This document shows positions 17,871 through 26,504 of a stretch of DNA of 64,000 nucleotides, piece after piece (positions within the stretch are counted from its first letter, which is position 1; each line of letters starts with the position of its first letter). Origin of the DNA: Companilactobacillus baiquanensis (lineage in GTDB: Bacteria > Bacillota > Bacilli > Lactobacillales > Lactobacillaceae); contig NZ_RHOQ01000001.1 in the NCBI RefSeq assembly GCF_003946605.1, positions 704,247-768,246 on the forward strand, read 5' to 3'. The notes beneath the pieces are model-generated. The model was not told the origin of the DNA and did not search any database. It saw only the letters and a list, made by a program, of their open reading frames with translations. A program made the translations under genes and the position numbers.

Positions 17871-18557
17871 TTATCTAGTTTTAATCATAACTTGTCCTGA
17901 ACCACTATTTATTCTTAATTGATTACTTTCATGATCATCATAAGTCTCGTTAGAGCTTATTTTTTTTGTCCCATTTAAGGTAAAACCACCATTTTTAATA
18001 CTAACTTTTAAGCCTTTTACGTTTATATCATTCAACGAAGTTTTACCATTCTTCTTATCGATCGAACCAAGTTCATCTATTTTTAAACCATTCGCTAAAG
18101 TGGTTCCATTTTGATGTTCTATATTTAATTGACTTACTTCTAAATTATTCAAATTGATCGTCCCATTTAACTGTCTTATGGTAATATCCTTGACCTTTTT
18201 GGGAACTACAATTTTTATTTCAGATGATTTCCCAATTTCAAAATTATGTCGATCAGCATTCTTTTCAAAAATTCTTGTATCATTGTTAGTCTCGTCTATC
18301 TTATATTGATCCTTTGAAACATTTTTTAAGATCACCTTTGAAACATCCCCACTAACAATCTTTAATTTGGTACTTCGAACGGTTATGGAAAGGTTATCCA
18401 CATTATTCAAATTTATTTGACGGTTACCTAATTTACTAACTGAAAAATTATTAACGTTGATCCTTCTATCGGTTTGTTCTGCCCAAGTAAACAAGCCAAC
18501 GAATACAACTGCCAATAAAAAAATAATTAATAATCCCTTTATCATCATTGATTTCAT
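17871..18557 (-). CDS. Membrane-anchored DUF4097-like beta-helix protein
   Basis: A 228-residue protein with an N-terminal membrane anchor (residues 5-25) and an extracytoplasmic domain of repeating short beta strands (INLNNLEVSQLNIEHQNGTT, LKVSIKNGGFTLNG), as in DUF4097/DUF4098 putative adhesins. Such proteins often accompany PspC proteins in Gram-positive envelope-stress operons. RBS GGAGG lies before ATG 18557. The promoter carries a TetR-type palindrome. Confidence 0.75.
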   Translation of the reverse strand: MKSMMIKGLLIIFLLAVVFVGLFTWAEQTDRRINVNNFSVSKLGNRQINLNNVDNLSITVRSTKLKIVSGDVSKVILKNVSKDQYKIDETNNDTRIFEKNADRHNFEIGKSSEIKIVVPKKVKDITIRQLNGTINLNNLEVSQLNIEHQNGTTLANGLKIDELGSIDKKNGKTSLNDINVKGLKVSIKNGGFTLNGTKKISSNETYDDHESNQLRINSGSGQVMIKTR

Positions 18558-18571
18558 TTTTTCCTCCGTAG

Positions 18572-18612
18572 CTTACTGAATGAATTATAAATATGTTCAT
18601 TCAGTAAGTCAA
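18572..18612 (-). promoter_or_regulatory. Consensus sigma-A promoter overlapped by a 13-bp TetR-type palindrome
   Basis: On the minus strand -35 TTGACT (18607-18612) and -10 TATAAT (18584-18589) are 17 bp apart. CTTACTGAATGAA (18572-18584) and its exact complement TTCATTCAGTAAG (18596-18608) flank an 11-bp centre and cover the spacer and -10. The ACTGAATGAA half-site is typical of TetR-family operators. No tetR gene is adjacent. Confidence 0.7.
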
Positions 18613-18668
18613 TAAAAAAAATCCAAGTAGATAATTTAACTTCTACTTGGAATTTTTGAGATTATTAT

Positions 18669-19358
18669 TTAATGTTCCAGTTTACGAACTAGTAAATCAC
18701 CAATTCCCTGAATAATAAAGACTAGTATCAGGATGAATACCATGGAAATAATAGTTACATCATTTTCAAATCTTTGATAACCGACCGCAATTGCCATGTT
18801 ACCAAGACCACCACCACCAACGGCTCCAGCCATAGCAGTTAATCCGATCAAACTAATTATTGTAAAAGTACCTGAACGGATCAATTCAGGAAGACCTTCT
18901 TTTAAGTAAACTCTAAAAATAATTTTTAAAGGTGATAATCCCATTGCTTCTGCTGCTTCAATGACACCATGATCAACTTCAACCAGTGCTAATTGAACTT
19001 GTCTAGCAAAGAACGGTGCAGTACCAATAATCAATGGTACTAATGCACCCTTTGGTCCAATTGTTTGACCAACGACTAACTTTGTAAAAGGTCCAATAAC
19101 AGCAAGTAAAATAACAAACGGGATCGAACGGAATAGATTGACTAATTTATCTAGGATATTATAAAAGTTTTTGTGTGGTGTAATACCATCATCTGTTGTC
19201 ACTACCAATAAGATTCCTAGAATGATACCGAAAATCCCAGCAAATACAGCACTGACAAAAGTCATATATAAAGTTTGCCAGATAGCGACTACAAAGCCAT
19301 TATCGCCTTCCCAGTTTGCTACAACGTTAGGAAGATATGTATTAATGAAGTTTGTCAA
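18669..19358 (-). CDS. metI: Methionine ABC transporter permease
   Basis: A 229-residue MetI-type permease with about five membrane helices and the EAA-loop sequence EVDHGVIEAAEAMGLSPLK. The start is probably TTG 19358, one base after the metN stop, with GAGGAGG inside the last metN codons; the in-frame ATG at 19400 would overlap metN by 41 nt. It moves D/L-methionine with MetN and MetQ and is last in the T-box-controlled operon. Confidence 0.92.
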   Translation of the reverse strand: MTNFINTYLPNVVANWEGDNGFVVAIWQTLYMTFVSAVFAGIFGIILGILLVVTTDDGITPHKNFYNILDKLVNLFRSIPFVILLAVIGPFTKLVVGQTIGPKGALVPLIIGTAPFFARQVQLALVEVDHGVIEAAEAMGLSPLKIIFRVYLKEGLPELIRSGTFTIISLIGLTAMAGAVGGGGLGNMAIAVGYQRFENDVTIISMVFILILVFIIQGIGDLLVRKLEH

Positions 19359-19359
19359 A

Positions 19360-20421
19360 TTAATCCTCCTCACTTTCTGCAATATTGATCTCTTTAACAT
19401 TAACGTTTAATTCATTTAAATATTTAATTGCTTCACTAACTTTTTCATCATCACCTGTTAAAGCTAGTAACATAATACCTACCGTAGTTCCTTGTAATCT
19501 CTCAATATTACTGAAAAGTATGTTAGCTTCTACATTAAACTTCTTATACAAACCAACTACTAATGGTTCATTAGTTACATTACCAATGTAATTCAATTCA
19601 ACTAGACGACCAGAAATAGCTCCTGCAATACCGCTCTTCTTGATTTCTTCTAAAACAGAACTGATTTGTGTCGATGTATTAACAAAGTCTTTAGTTAATT
19701 TCTTCTTAGGGCTACCAAAAATAGTTAATAAGTTTCCTTCTTCTATTAATGCCCCATCTTCCATAACTGCTACTCGATTACAGATCTGTTTGATCGCGTC
19801 CATTTCATGGGTAATAATAACGATCGTAATTCCTAATTCTTTATTCAAACGTCCTAATAAAGTTAAAATTTCAGTTGTTGTTTTAGGATCCAACGCACTA
19901 GTAGCCTCATCTGAAATCAAAATCTCTGGATCACTGGCTAAGGCACGGGCAATAGCAACACGCTGCTTTTGTCCACCAGATAGTTGCGAAGGATAGTTAT
20001 TGGCACGATCGTCCAAGCCAACTAGATTTAATAGATTATTAACCTTTTCTTTACGTTCTTGTTTTGACAATTTTGAATCACGTAAAGGAAAATCTACATT
20101 TCCAAATACTGTCAGTGAACGCATCAAATTAAAATGCTGAAAAATCATACCAATATTTTTTCGTTCTTTTCGTAGATCTTTAACGCTTAATTTAGTCAAA
20201 CTCTTGTCATTAACAATAACTTCACCTGATGTAGGTTTTTGCAATAAATTAATGACACGTACCAACGTACTCTTTCCTGCGCCGGAATAACCAATAACAC
20301 CGAAGATATCACCCTTATTTACATTAATGGATACATCCTTAACAGCTTCGATAGTTTTTCCTTCATTATGGAAAGTAACATCAATATTCTTAAGCTGTAT
20401 TATTCCGCCTTTTTCTACCAT
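19360..20421 (-). CDS. metN: Methionine ABC transporter ATP-binding protein
   Basis: A 353-residue ATPase with Walker A GYSGAGKST, Q-loop region IFQHFNLM, signature LSGGQKQRV and Walker B ILISDEATSALD, followed by a C-terminal NIL domain (about 270-345) that binds methionine for feedback inhibition. Its 3' codons carry the metI RBS. Confidence 0.95.
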   Translation of the reverse strand: MVEKGGIIQLKNIDVTFHNEGKTIEAVKDVSINVNKGDIFGVIGYSGAGKSTLVRVINLLQKPTSGEVIVNDKSLTKLSVKDLRKERKNIGMIFQHFNLMRSLTVFGNVDFPLRDSKLSKQERKEKVNNLLNLVGLDDRANNYPSQLSGGQKQRVAIARALASDPEILISDEATSALDPKTTTEILTLLGRLNKELGITIVIITHEMDAIKQICNRVAVMEDGALIEEGNLLTIFGSPKKKLTKDFVNTSTQISSVLEEIKKSGIAGAISGRLVELNYIGNVTNEPLVVGLYKKFNVEANILFSNIERLQGTTVGIMLLALTGDDEKVSEAIKYLNELNVNVKEINIAESEED

Positions 20422-20455
20422 TCAATTACTCCTCACTTAAATTCTAATAATTATG

Positions 20456-21286
20456 TTAGAACTTGTAGTCCCATGCTGCATACGTTGAACCATTATAAAC
20501 TTCTTTGATCTTCTTGGCAGTAGCTTCTGTTTGGTAAGCCTTTACAACTTTCTTGTATGTCTTGTTATCTTTGTTCTTCTTTGTTGTAGCAACAATATTT
20601 ACATATGGTTTTGATTCTTTAGTTATCTTTTCTTTATAAATAGCTGTACTTGGTTTTAATTTTGCATCTTGAGCAACATCGTTATTAACAACAGCAATAG
20701 CTACATCAGTAAGTGAATGAGCTGTTTGAGCAGCATCTAGTGGTGTAATATCCAAATTCTTAGGATTATCAGTTATATCCTTTGTAGTCAAAAGTGATGA
20801 CTTATCCTTTAATTTAATAAGTCCAGCTTGTTTCAAGACTCTTAAACCACGATCTTCATTTGTTGAATCACTAGGAATGGCGACTTTAGCACCATCCTTT
20901 AATTCGCTGATACTCTTTAATGACTTAGAATAAACTCTTAAAGGTGCGATATATGTATCACCGATAGAAACAATGTCACCTTTATTGGCTTTATTCCAAT
21001 CATTCATGAAGTGATAGTTTTGGAAAGCATTAATATCTAATTCTCCTGATTCCAAAGCTTTGTTTGGTGTGTTGTAATCATTAAATTCAACAATTTTAAG
21101 GGTAATTCCTTGTTTCTTTAATTTACTGACGATTGGCTTCCAGACACGGTCATCTGATCCGTAAATACCAATTTTAACTGTTTTATTTTCGGAGTCTTTT
21201 TGTTGACCACAACCTACTAGTGCAAAAATTGAGAAAAATGAAATAGCTAGTAATAAAACCTTAGTTAGTTTATTTAATTTCTTCAT
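20456..21286 (-). CDS. metQ: Methionine-binding lipoprotein (second copy)
   Basis: A 276-residue NlpA/MetQ family lipoprotein with signal peptide and lipobox ALVGC (residues about 22-26). The family motif VKIGIYGSDDRVWKPI, SGELDINAFQNYHFMNDW and PLDAAQTAHSLTDVAIAVVN are present. It delivers methionine to MetNI. It is a paralogue of the gene 12 nt upstream. Confidence 0.92.
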   Translation of the reverse strand: MKKLNKLTKVLLLAISFFSIFALVGCGQQKDSENKTVKIGIYGSDDRVWKPIVSKLKKQGITLKIVEFNDYNTPNKALESGELDINAFQNYHFMNDWNKANKGDIVSIGDTYIAPLRVYSKSLKSISELKDGAKVAIPSDSTNEDRGLRVLKQAGLIKLKDKSSLLTTKDITDNPKNLDITPLDAAQTAHSLTDVAIAVVNNDVAQDAKLKPSTAIYKEKITKESKPYVNIVATTKKNKDNKTYKKVVKAYQTEATAKKIKEVYNGSTYAAWDYKF

Positions 21287-21298
21287 AATTAATTCCCC

Positions 21299-22120
21299 CT
21301 ATTTAAGATCGTTGTTCCAAGCTGGAATTGCACTTCCTCCATAAACCTTCTTGATTTCTTTAGCAACGGCTTTAGTTTGGAAAGCTTTAACAACTTTCTT
21401 ATAATCTTTATTATCCTTATTCTTCTTATCTACAACTATGATATTGATCCATGGTTTGGATTTAGCATTAACTTTTTCTGTATAAATTGCCTTATTAGGA
21501 TCTAATTTAGCATCACTAGCGACGTTACCGTTAACGATAGCAACATCTACATCATCAAGTGAACGGGCTGTTTGAGCAGCATCTAACGGTGTAAATTTAA
21601 GATTCAATTTATTTGATTTGATGTTTTTTGTTGTTGGCATCTTTACACTGTCATCAAGTTTAATAATTCCCGCTGACTCCAATAATTGTAAAGCACGGCC
21701 TCCATTAGAAGCATCGTTTGGAATGGCAACTTTAGCGCCACTCTTTAATTGATCTAAACTAGTAATTTTGTGTGAAAAGGCGGCCATTGGTTGAATAACG
21801 GTATCGCCGATCGGAACTAAATTAGTATGATGTGACTTGTTCCATGAATCTAGGAAATATCTATGTTGATAAGCATTCATATCAATTTCGCCTTGTGCCA
21901 GTGCTGTATTTGGTTGATTATAGTCACTGAACTCGACAATTTTGAGATCAATACCTTCTTTTTTAACCTTTTTCTTAACAACTTTCCAAATCTCAGTATC
22001 AGAATTATTAATTCCTACTTTAACGGTTGTATCTTTCTTTTGATTTCCACAACCTGCCAGTACGAAAATAAATAATGCTGTAAAAACTAATAGAAATACT
22101 TTCTTAAACTTCATCTTCAT
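21299..22120 (-). CDS. metQ: Methionine-binding lipoprotein (first copy)
   Basis: A 273-residue MetQ paralogue with lipobox LAGC and the same GEIDMNAYQHRYFLDSW and PLDAAQTARSLDDVDVAIVN motifs. I start it at ATG 22120 (MKMKFKK) because GGTGGGG lies 8 nt upstream. The longer open frame to 22198 would run through the T-box terminator hairpin and encode no signal peptide. It is the first gene after the T-box leader. Confidence 0.92.
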   Translation of the reverse strand: MKMKFKKVFLLVFTALFIFVLAGCGNQKKDTTVKVGINNSDTEIWKVVKKKVKKEGIDLKIVEFSDYNQPNTALAQGEIDMNAYQHRYFLDSWNKSHHTNLVPIGDTVIQPMAAFSHKITSLDQLKSGAKVAIPNDASNGGRALQLLESAGIIKLDDSVKMPTTKNIKSNKLNLKFTPLDAAQTARSLDDVDVAIVNGNVASDAKLDPNKAIYTEKVNAKSKPWINIIVVDKKNKDNKDYKKVVKAFQTKAVAKEIKKVYGGSAIPAWNNDLK

Positions 22121-22173
22121 CTTCTTATCCCCACCCATATAAATTATTATTAATAAATCATTAACGGAAACAA

Positions 22174-22445
22174 AAAAAGTCGCTTCCAAAAACATCATTC
22201 GATATTTTTAGAAGCGACTTATCGCGGTACCATTCTAATTCAAAATAAGCTTACACTTATTTTCTTAACAACACACGGAAATAATCTATGTGCGTGTACT
22301 GTAAAGGGTACCAACCATTACATCTTTATCCAAATGGACTCAGTGTACCAATCACAGGTCATTTTCATTTAAGTTGTCCGTCCTCTTCTCAACAGCCGAG
22401 GCTTTCTGTACAAACAACTATAAATTACTTCCCCTGATCTCTTTG
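22174..22445 (-). promoter_or_regulatory. T-box riboswitch controlling the met operon
   Basis: The minus strand carries the T-box sequence AATGGTACCGCG (22223-22234) that pairs with the tRNA acceptor end, followed by terminator stem AAGTCGCTTC-class arms (22211-22220 with 22177-22186) and a T tract. About 200 nt of stem I/II region precede it. Uncharged tRNA-Met should favour antitermination. The specifier ATG lies somewhere near 22360 but I cannot fix its loop by eye. Confidence 0.9.
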
Positions 22446-22478
22446 TTTGAAGTTATTGATTTATTAATCGTTGACAAG

Positions 22479-22507
22479 ATAATACAATCTATGAATTAAA
22501 ATGTCAA
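22479..22507 (-). promoter_or_regulatory. Promoter of the T-box-metQQNI operon
   Basis: On the minus strand TTGACA (22502-22507) and TATTAT (22479-22484) are separated by exactly 17 bp, placing the start of transcription near 22472, just ahead of the T-box. Confidence 0.8.
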
Positions 22508-22680
22508 CTGATTTATTAGAAATAGTTAACATTAAAATCATTAATTATATAAAATATAATCATTTTAAACTCATTAATTTCCGTCATAACAACCTTTTAA
22601 GATCTTTTTTGAAAATTAGAAAAAGCAAATTTTTCCTTGTTATAAATTCTCTTTATTAAAATAAAAATATTAAATTGAAT
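22508..22680. other. AT-rich intergenic stretch
   Basis: Between the met promoter and the terminator of the LysM gene I see no credible ORF, hairpin or operator. Confidence 0.5.
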
Positions 22681-22683
22681 AAA

Positions 22684-22711
22684 AAAGAACCCCTTTTCGG
22701 AGTTCTCATTA
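22684..22711 (-). terminator. Terminator of the LysM/3D gene
   Basis: Minus-strand hairpin GAACTCC-GAAAA-GGGGTTC followed by TTTTTT. Confidence 0.8.
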
Positions 22712-22721
22712 ATTCAATCTA

Positions 22722-23387
22722 TTAAACAATTTCAACTGTGGCTGATGTAACACCATATGAAGGAATTGATGAACTTGGCATAGCAACGTCTAATTGTTGT
22801 GAGTTGCTGTTAGCAAATGTTCCTGTATCATTAACTGTTCTATACATTACAGTACCGTCGGCTAAAGTGATCTTTAGTTGTGTTCCTTTAGGGAATACTG
22901 AAAGGTTGGCGGCAACACCACTGTAACCCATATTTGAATCTAATACAGCTGGATCATAGAAACTGATCTTAAATGTTCCTTGTGAAGTACCTGTTGAAGC
23001 ACTTGTACTTGTTTGTGTAGTATTTGATGCTGTTTGTGTATTTGTTGTATCAGTTGTTACTTGAGTATTTGCTGATTGTGTATTTGCTGTTGTTGTAGCA
23101 GATTGTGTAGTTGTATCTGTTGAAGCTGTATTCGATGTTGCTGATGGTAATGTGATTGTTTCGCCTGGGAAGATCAAATCAAATCCACCGACTTCTTTAT
23201 TATTAGCTTGTTCCAATGCAGAAACTGAAACACCATTTGCGGCTGCGATACTCTTAAATGTGTCACCTGATTCAACTTTTACATGTGTACTGTCGACTGT
23301 TGTTGCGGCGTCAACTGTGTTTGTTGTTGCTCCAATGGCTGTTAGTGCTACTGAACTTAACAATGCGATAGATAATAATTTTTTCAT
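22722..23387 (-). CDS. Secreted LysM and 3D-domain cell wall protein
   Basis: A 221-residue exported protein. It has a signal peptide ending near VDAATT (1-28) and one LysM domain (about 35-82: VESGDTFKSIAAANGVSVSA, FPGETITLP). A Thr/Ser/Gln/Asn low-complexity linker (83-135) precedes a C-terminal 3D-like double-psi barrel (140-221) with VNDTGTFANSNSQQLDVAMP, whose Asp residues mark the family. It likely binds and may cleave or remodel peptidoglycan. In lactobacilli such proteins are often WalR-controlled; I see TGTAAC words upstream but no clean box. Confidence 0.85.
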   Translation of the reverse strand: MKKLLSIALLSSVALTAIGATTNTVDAATTVDSTHVKVESGDTFKSIAAANGVSVSALEQANNKEVGGFDLIFPGETITLPSATSNTASTDTTTQSATTTANTQSANTQVTTDTTNTQTASNTTQTSTSASTGTSQGTFKISFYDPAVLDSNMGYSGVAANLSVFPKGTQLKITLADGTVMYRTVNDTGTFANSNSQQLDVAMPSSSIPSYGVTSATVEIV

Positions 23388-23488
23388 AAATTTATTTACA
23401 TCCTTATATTTAATATTTATAATTCGTTGCTTATCAACTTAACGATGCTTATACTAACAGGCTAATGTTACATAGCCACCAACACAGG

Positions 23489-23517
23489 GTTACAATTTCA
23501 ACTATTTTTGTAACCTT
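23489..23517. other. Hairpin GGTTACA / TGTAACC in the LysM-YitT intergenic region
   Basis: A 7-bp perfect inverted repeat with 14-nt loop lies upstream of the LysM gene. It may be an operator; no terminator T tract follows. Confidence 0.25.
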
Positions 23518-23612
23518 AGTAATACTTCTGCAACAACAATCGCTGTAACACCTGCTATAAAGGCAATCCTAATTATTGTCTAGGCACAATATGCTGTGGT
23601 ATATTTTTAAGT

Positions 23613-24215
23613 ATGACGAATAAAAATATAAGAATTATCGCGAAAATACTCATTATGTTCGTTGCACTGGAGTTGATAGCCTTCAGTCTGAACATGTTTT
23701 TTGAACCAAATAAAGTGGCTGCAGGTGGTGCAACCGGCATTGCTATCCTCCTATATGAAGGCTGGTCGATACCCACATCCCTTTCTGTTTTCATTATTAA
23801 CATCATCATGCTTATCTTCTCTTATTTCCATCTGGACAAGATGACAACTGTTAAATTGATCTTTGGTAGCTTTATGTTGCCGGTCCTGTTATTCCTAACT
23901 CCGGTTTACAATATTATTCCCGGAAATAGACTGATTGCAATAATAGTAGGAAGTATTATTTTTGGAATTGGTGTTGCCATTCTTTATACACTTGATATGT
24001 CGAGTGGCGGAACAACAGTCCCACCCATGATCATTCACAAGAACTTTGGAATCGATAAATACATTAGTCTATTCGTTATCGATGGAATAGTCTGCTTTGG
24101 AAATATTATTCTAACCGGATATTTATCATTCTTCCTTGCACTAATGTCAGTCGCCATTTCAAGTGCCGCCATAAAATTAGTTACAATTGTAGAAGACAAG
24201 TATGCTGATGATTAA
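23613..24215 (+). CDS. YitT-like integral membrane protein, short form
   Basis: A 200-residue protein with about five membrane helices. NMFFEPNKVAAGGATGIAIL matches the YitT family signature in the first helical pair, and GTTVPPMIIHK matches the third. Typical YitT proteins are about 280 residues and end with a DUF2179 domain, which is absent here. Function is unknown; transport is assumed. Confidence 0.75.
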   Translation: MTNKNIRIIAKILIMFVALELIAFSLNMFFEPNKVAAGGATGIAILLYEGWSIPTSLSVFIINIIMLIFSYFHLDKMTTVKLIFGSFMLPVLLFLTPVYNIIPGNRLIAIIVGSIIFGIGVAILYTLDMSSGGTTVPPMIIHKNFGIDKYISLFVIDGIVCFGNIILTGYLSFFLALMSVAISSAAIKLVTIVEDKYADD

Positions 24216-24232
24216 TAACGTAACAGAGTATA

Positions 24233-24268
24233 GAAAAAGGAGCCGATCGAATTGATCAGCTCCTTTTT
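24233..24268. terminator. Bidirectional terminator
   Basis: AAAAAGGAGC / GCTCCTTTTT stem between the YitT-like gene and the 3' end of the 14-gene minus-strand operon. It has A and T flanks on both strands. Confidence 0.85.
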
Positions 24269-24269
24269 A

Positions 24270-24581
24270 CTATGCTTCTTTACCTGTGTTGACATCGTAG
24301 TTCCATTTAACCATGCCGCCTTTGATATTAACAACATCATATCCTTTAGCAGTTAACTTCTTAGCAGATTTAACACTGTTAACTCCTGAATGACACATAA
24401 TGTATGTTTTACCCTTAGGTACAAAATTCTTAATCGTCTTATATGGAACGTTTATAGCCCCTGGTATATGTCCTGCTTCATATTCCTCAGGAAAACGAAC
24501 ATCGATCACATTAGGATGTTCTGGTAATAATTTATGAAAGTCATCGATCGAGATATTATCTATTTTTGTAAAAATTGACAT
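24270..24581 (-). CDS. Small cytosolic rhodanese domain protein
   Basis: A 103-residue single rhodanese domain with the CDC25-like start NVIDVRFPEEYEAGHIPGAI and active-site loop CHSGVNSVK (catalytic Cys in the loop). It lacks a signal peptide. Such proteins relay persulfide sulfur. It is the last of 14 genes and the second rhodanese in the operon; the first is secreted, suggesting sulfur handling on both sides of the membrane. Confidence 0.9.
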   Translation of the reverse strand: MSIFTKIDNISIDDFHKLLPEHPNVIDVRFPEEYEAGHIPGAINVPYKTIKNFVPKGKTYIMCHSGVNSVKSAKKLTAKGYDVVNIKGGMVKWNYDVNTGKEA

Positions 24582-24582
24582 T

Positions 24583-25002
24583 TTAAAAACCCCTTTTGAT
24601 TGATTTTCTTATTTTAAATACTAGTAACAAGTTAATGAAAGCTATGACACTAAAACACATTAAGTCGTAATAATAGAGTGGACTTTCACTTCCAATGTGC
24701 AAAATACCGAAAGTAGTTAATCCTGTTATCAAAACGATCCAGAGTTCCATAAGATATGGAAATACTTTTTTTACTCGTCTTTGTCTTGTAAGTTCAATAA
24801 AGCAAACTACTAAAGCCACCATTAAGATCCAAAAGATCCAACGGCTGACACTAACTGGATATGATTCATTCATAAATAGAATTTGTCTCATAAATCCGAG
24901 ACGCGTGTCATAGAGATCTTGAAATTCAGATGGTAACCATAACAATACAACTTGCAAGACCATTGCTAAACCGTACAAAAATCCACTAACTATTTTTTTC
25001 AT
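24583..25002 (-). CDS. Uncharacterised four-helix membrane protein
   Basis: A 139-residue protein with four predicted membrane helices (about 7-23, 52-70, 82-102, 110-130). No family is recognised. It starts 9 nt after the nucleoside hydrolase and ends one base before the rhodanese gene, so it is translationally embedded in the operon. Confidence 0.7.
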   Translation of the reverse strand: MKKIVSGFLYGLAMVLQVVLLWLPSEFQDLYDTRLGFMRQILFMNESYPVSVSRWIFWILMVALVVCFIELTRQRRVKKVFPYLMELWIVLITGLTTFGILHIGSESPLYYYDLMCFSVIAFINLLLVFKIRKSIKRGF

Positions 25003-25011
25003 ACAAACACC

Positions 25012-25875
25012 TTAATATTTATTTAATGTCTTAATTAACATTGAATTTAATTTAGCTAAATCTTTGATCTCTGTTAAAACTTTGGCCGGTCTCTTATCCG
25101 GTAGATCAGTTTCTTCAATCAAACCTGTTTCCATATCAGTGGCGCTTGTTCTAAGTCGAGTGTTCTTGAAGACAAATTCTTCAGGATTTAATAAAGCAAA
25201 TGCTGTGATTCCATCCCAATTTATGAATCCATCGACATCCCAAATGCCTTTGGTATAGTCCATCCAATCTTTAACAACCTTCTTTAACCAAACAAACTTC
25301 TCTTCAGATGAGTCTTTGATCTGATCTAGGTCATCATAACTGAATAGAGCCCCGGCAATATATTGTCCACTCGAAACAGTTAATTTAGCATTACTATTTA
25401 CTACTTCATGAGCTGCCTTATCTGAAATTGAGAAATTCAATTCCGTTACAGCGGTTTTATTAATATACATTTGAGCAAATCGTCCGCCCATAACAACGAT
25501 TTCTTTAACTAAGTTGAAAAAATCAGGTTCAATTTCTGCTGCTTCTGACAAATTATTCAAACTTCCGGTTGCCAAAATAGTAATTTCATTAGGATTATCA
25601 CGAACAGTCTTGGCCAAGAATTTAGCCGCTTCTGAATGTTCCTTATCTGAATCATATTTTTCTTTACCAAGATAAGTTTTCACATCAAGTGAAAAGAGTT
25701 CTTTCAGTTTGTCAGTCTGTTGAGCTACTTGTTCAACCGTTCCGTTACCAAAAGTTAATGTGACTCCCAGTAATTCCACATTAATCTGTTGATAGAGATA
25801 GAGCAGTGTTAAACCATCATCAACATCTTTTCCATGAATTCCAATTGTATTGTCGCAATCATAGATTAATTTCAT
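25012..25875 (-). CDS. Nucleoside hydrolase family protein
   Basis: A 287-residue IUNH-fold protein. The calcium-binding Asp cluster is modified but recognisable: YDCDNTIGIHGKDVDDGL in place of the usual DxDxxxDD motif. ATGSLNNLSEAAEIEP and EIVVMGG match the family. It would cleave ribonucleosides to base and ribose. Its start overlaps the stop of the upstream glycosyltransferase (TAATG), implying coupled translation and a role in the same pathway rather than general salvage. Confidence 0.8.
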   Translation of the reverse strand: MKLIYDCDNTIGIHGKDVDDGLTLLYLYQQINVELLGVTLTFGNGTVEQVAQQTDKLKELFSLDVKTYLGKEKYDSDKEHSEAAKFLAKTVRDNPNEITILATGSLNNLSEAAEIEPDFFNLVKEIVVMGGRFAQMYINKTAVTELNFSISDKAAHEVVNSNAKLTVSSGQYIAGALFSYDDLDQIKDSSEEKFVWLKKVVKDWMDYTKGIWDVDGFINWDGITAFALLNPEEFVFKNTRLRTSATDMETGLIEETDLPDKRPAKVLTEIKDLAKLNSMLIKTLNKY

Positions 25876-26504
25876 TAGTTTTCCTTTATAAACTCGATAT
25901 TTTTATCTAAATCAGCCTTAAAATCTACATCTAAAAGCTTAGGTAATAGTTTTACTGTTTTATCAGCATCTTGCAAAAGTTTAATAGTAGTATCTAAAAC
26001 ACTAGCTGTACTCCACGAAATATCAGCATCCAAAAATTCTTCCACTGATAATTGACCAGCTCCAAACATATAATAGCCACCATCATATGATGGTCCTAAA
26101 ACTACGTCGTGGTCTAGCAATGCTGCTTTAGCATTTTCAATGGCCTGTGGCGTCAACTGCGGAATATCTCCACCAGTTAGAATGACCCTTTTATAACCTT
26201 GTTCTTGAACAGCTTCGATAGCTTTACTCATCTTGAGTCCAATGCTTCCCTCAACTTGTGGAAAACAATGGATCCAATCAGGTAAATTGTTCAAAAAGTC
26301 AGCCGTTATTGCATCATCATGTCCTTTATACGCGAAAAAGATATCAGTTGAAATCTTAACTTGCTTACTCACACGAATTAATTTATCCAACATTAATTTT
26401 TGAATGTTGGCAGCTTCAACTGCGGAAAGATCAGGTTGCAGTCTAGTTTTAACATATCCTGCTTCCGGTATTTTAGAAAAAATGATATATGCATCTTCGA
26501 TCAA
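25875..26504 (-). CDS. TIGR04282-type glycosyltransferase (DUF2064)
   Basis: A 209-residue GT-A-like nucleotidyl/glycosyl transferase. FSKIPEAGYVKTRLQPDLS is the family's start, VILTGGDIPQLTP its central Asp motif, and VLGPSYDGGYYMFG its third motif. The family is named for association with arsenosugar biosynthesis but is widespread in loci without arsenic genes. The start is TTG 26504 overlapping the stop of the kinase gene (TTGA). Confidence 0.85.
   Translation of the reverse strand: MIEDAYIIFSKIPEAGYVKTRLQPDLSAVEAANIQKLMLDKLIRVSKQVKISTDIFFAYKGHDDAITADFLNNLPDWIHCFPQVEGSIGLKMSKAIEAVQEQGYKRVILTGGDIPQLTPQAIENAKAALLDHDVVLGPSYDGGYYMFGAGQLSVEEFLDADISWSTASVLDTTIKLLQDADKTVKLLPKLLDVDFKADLDKNIEFIKEN

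Noticed and set aside
22121..22198. N-terminal extension of the first MetQ
   Set aside because: It would start inside the T-box terminator hairpin, lacks an RBS and would bury the signal peptide; ATG 22120 has a good RBS.
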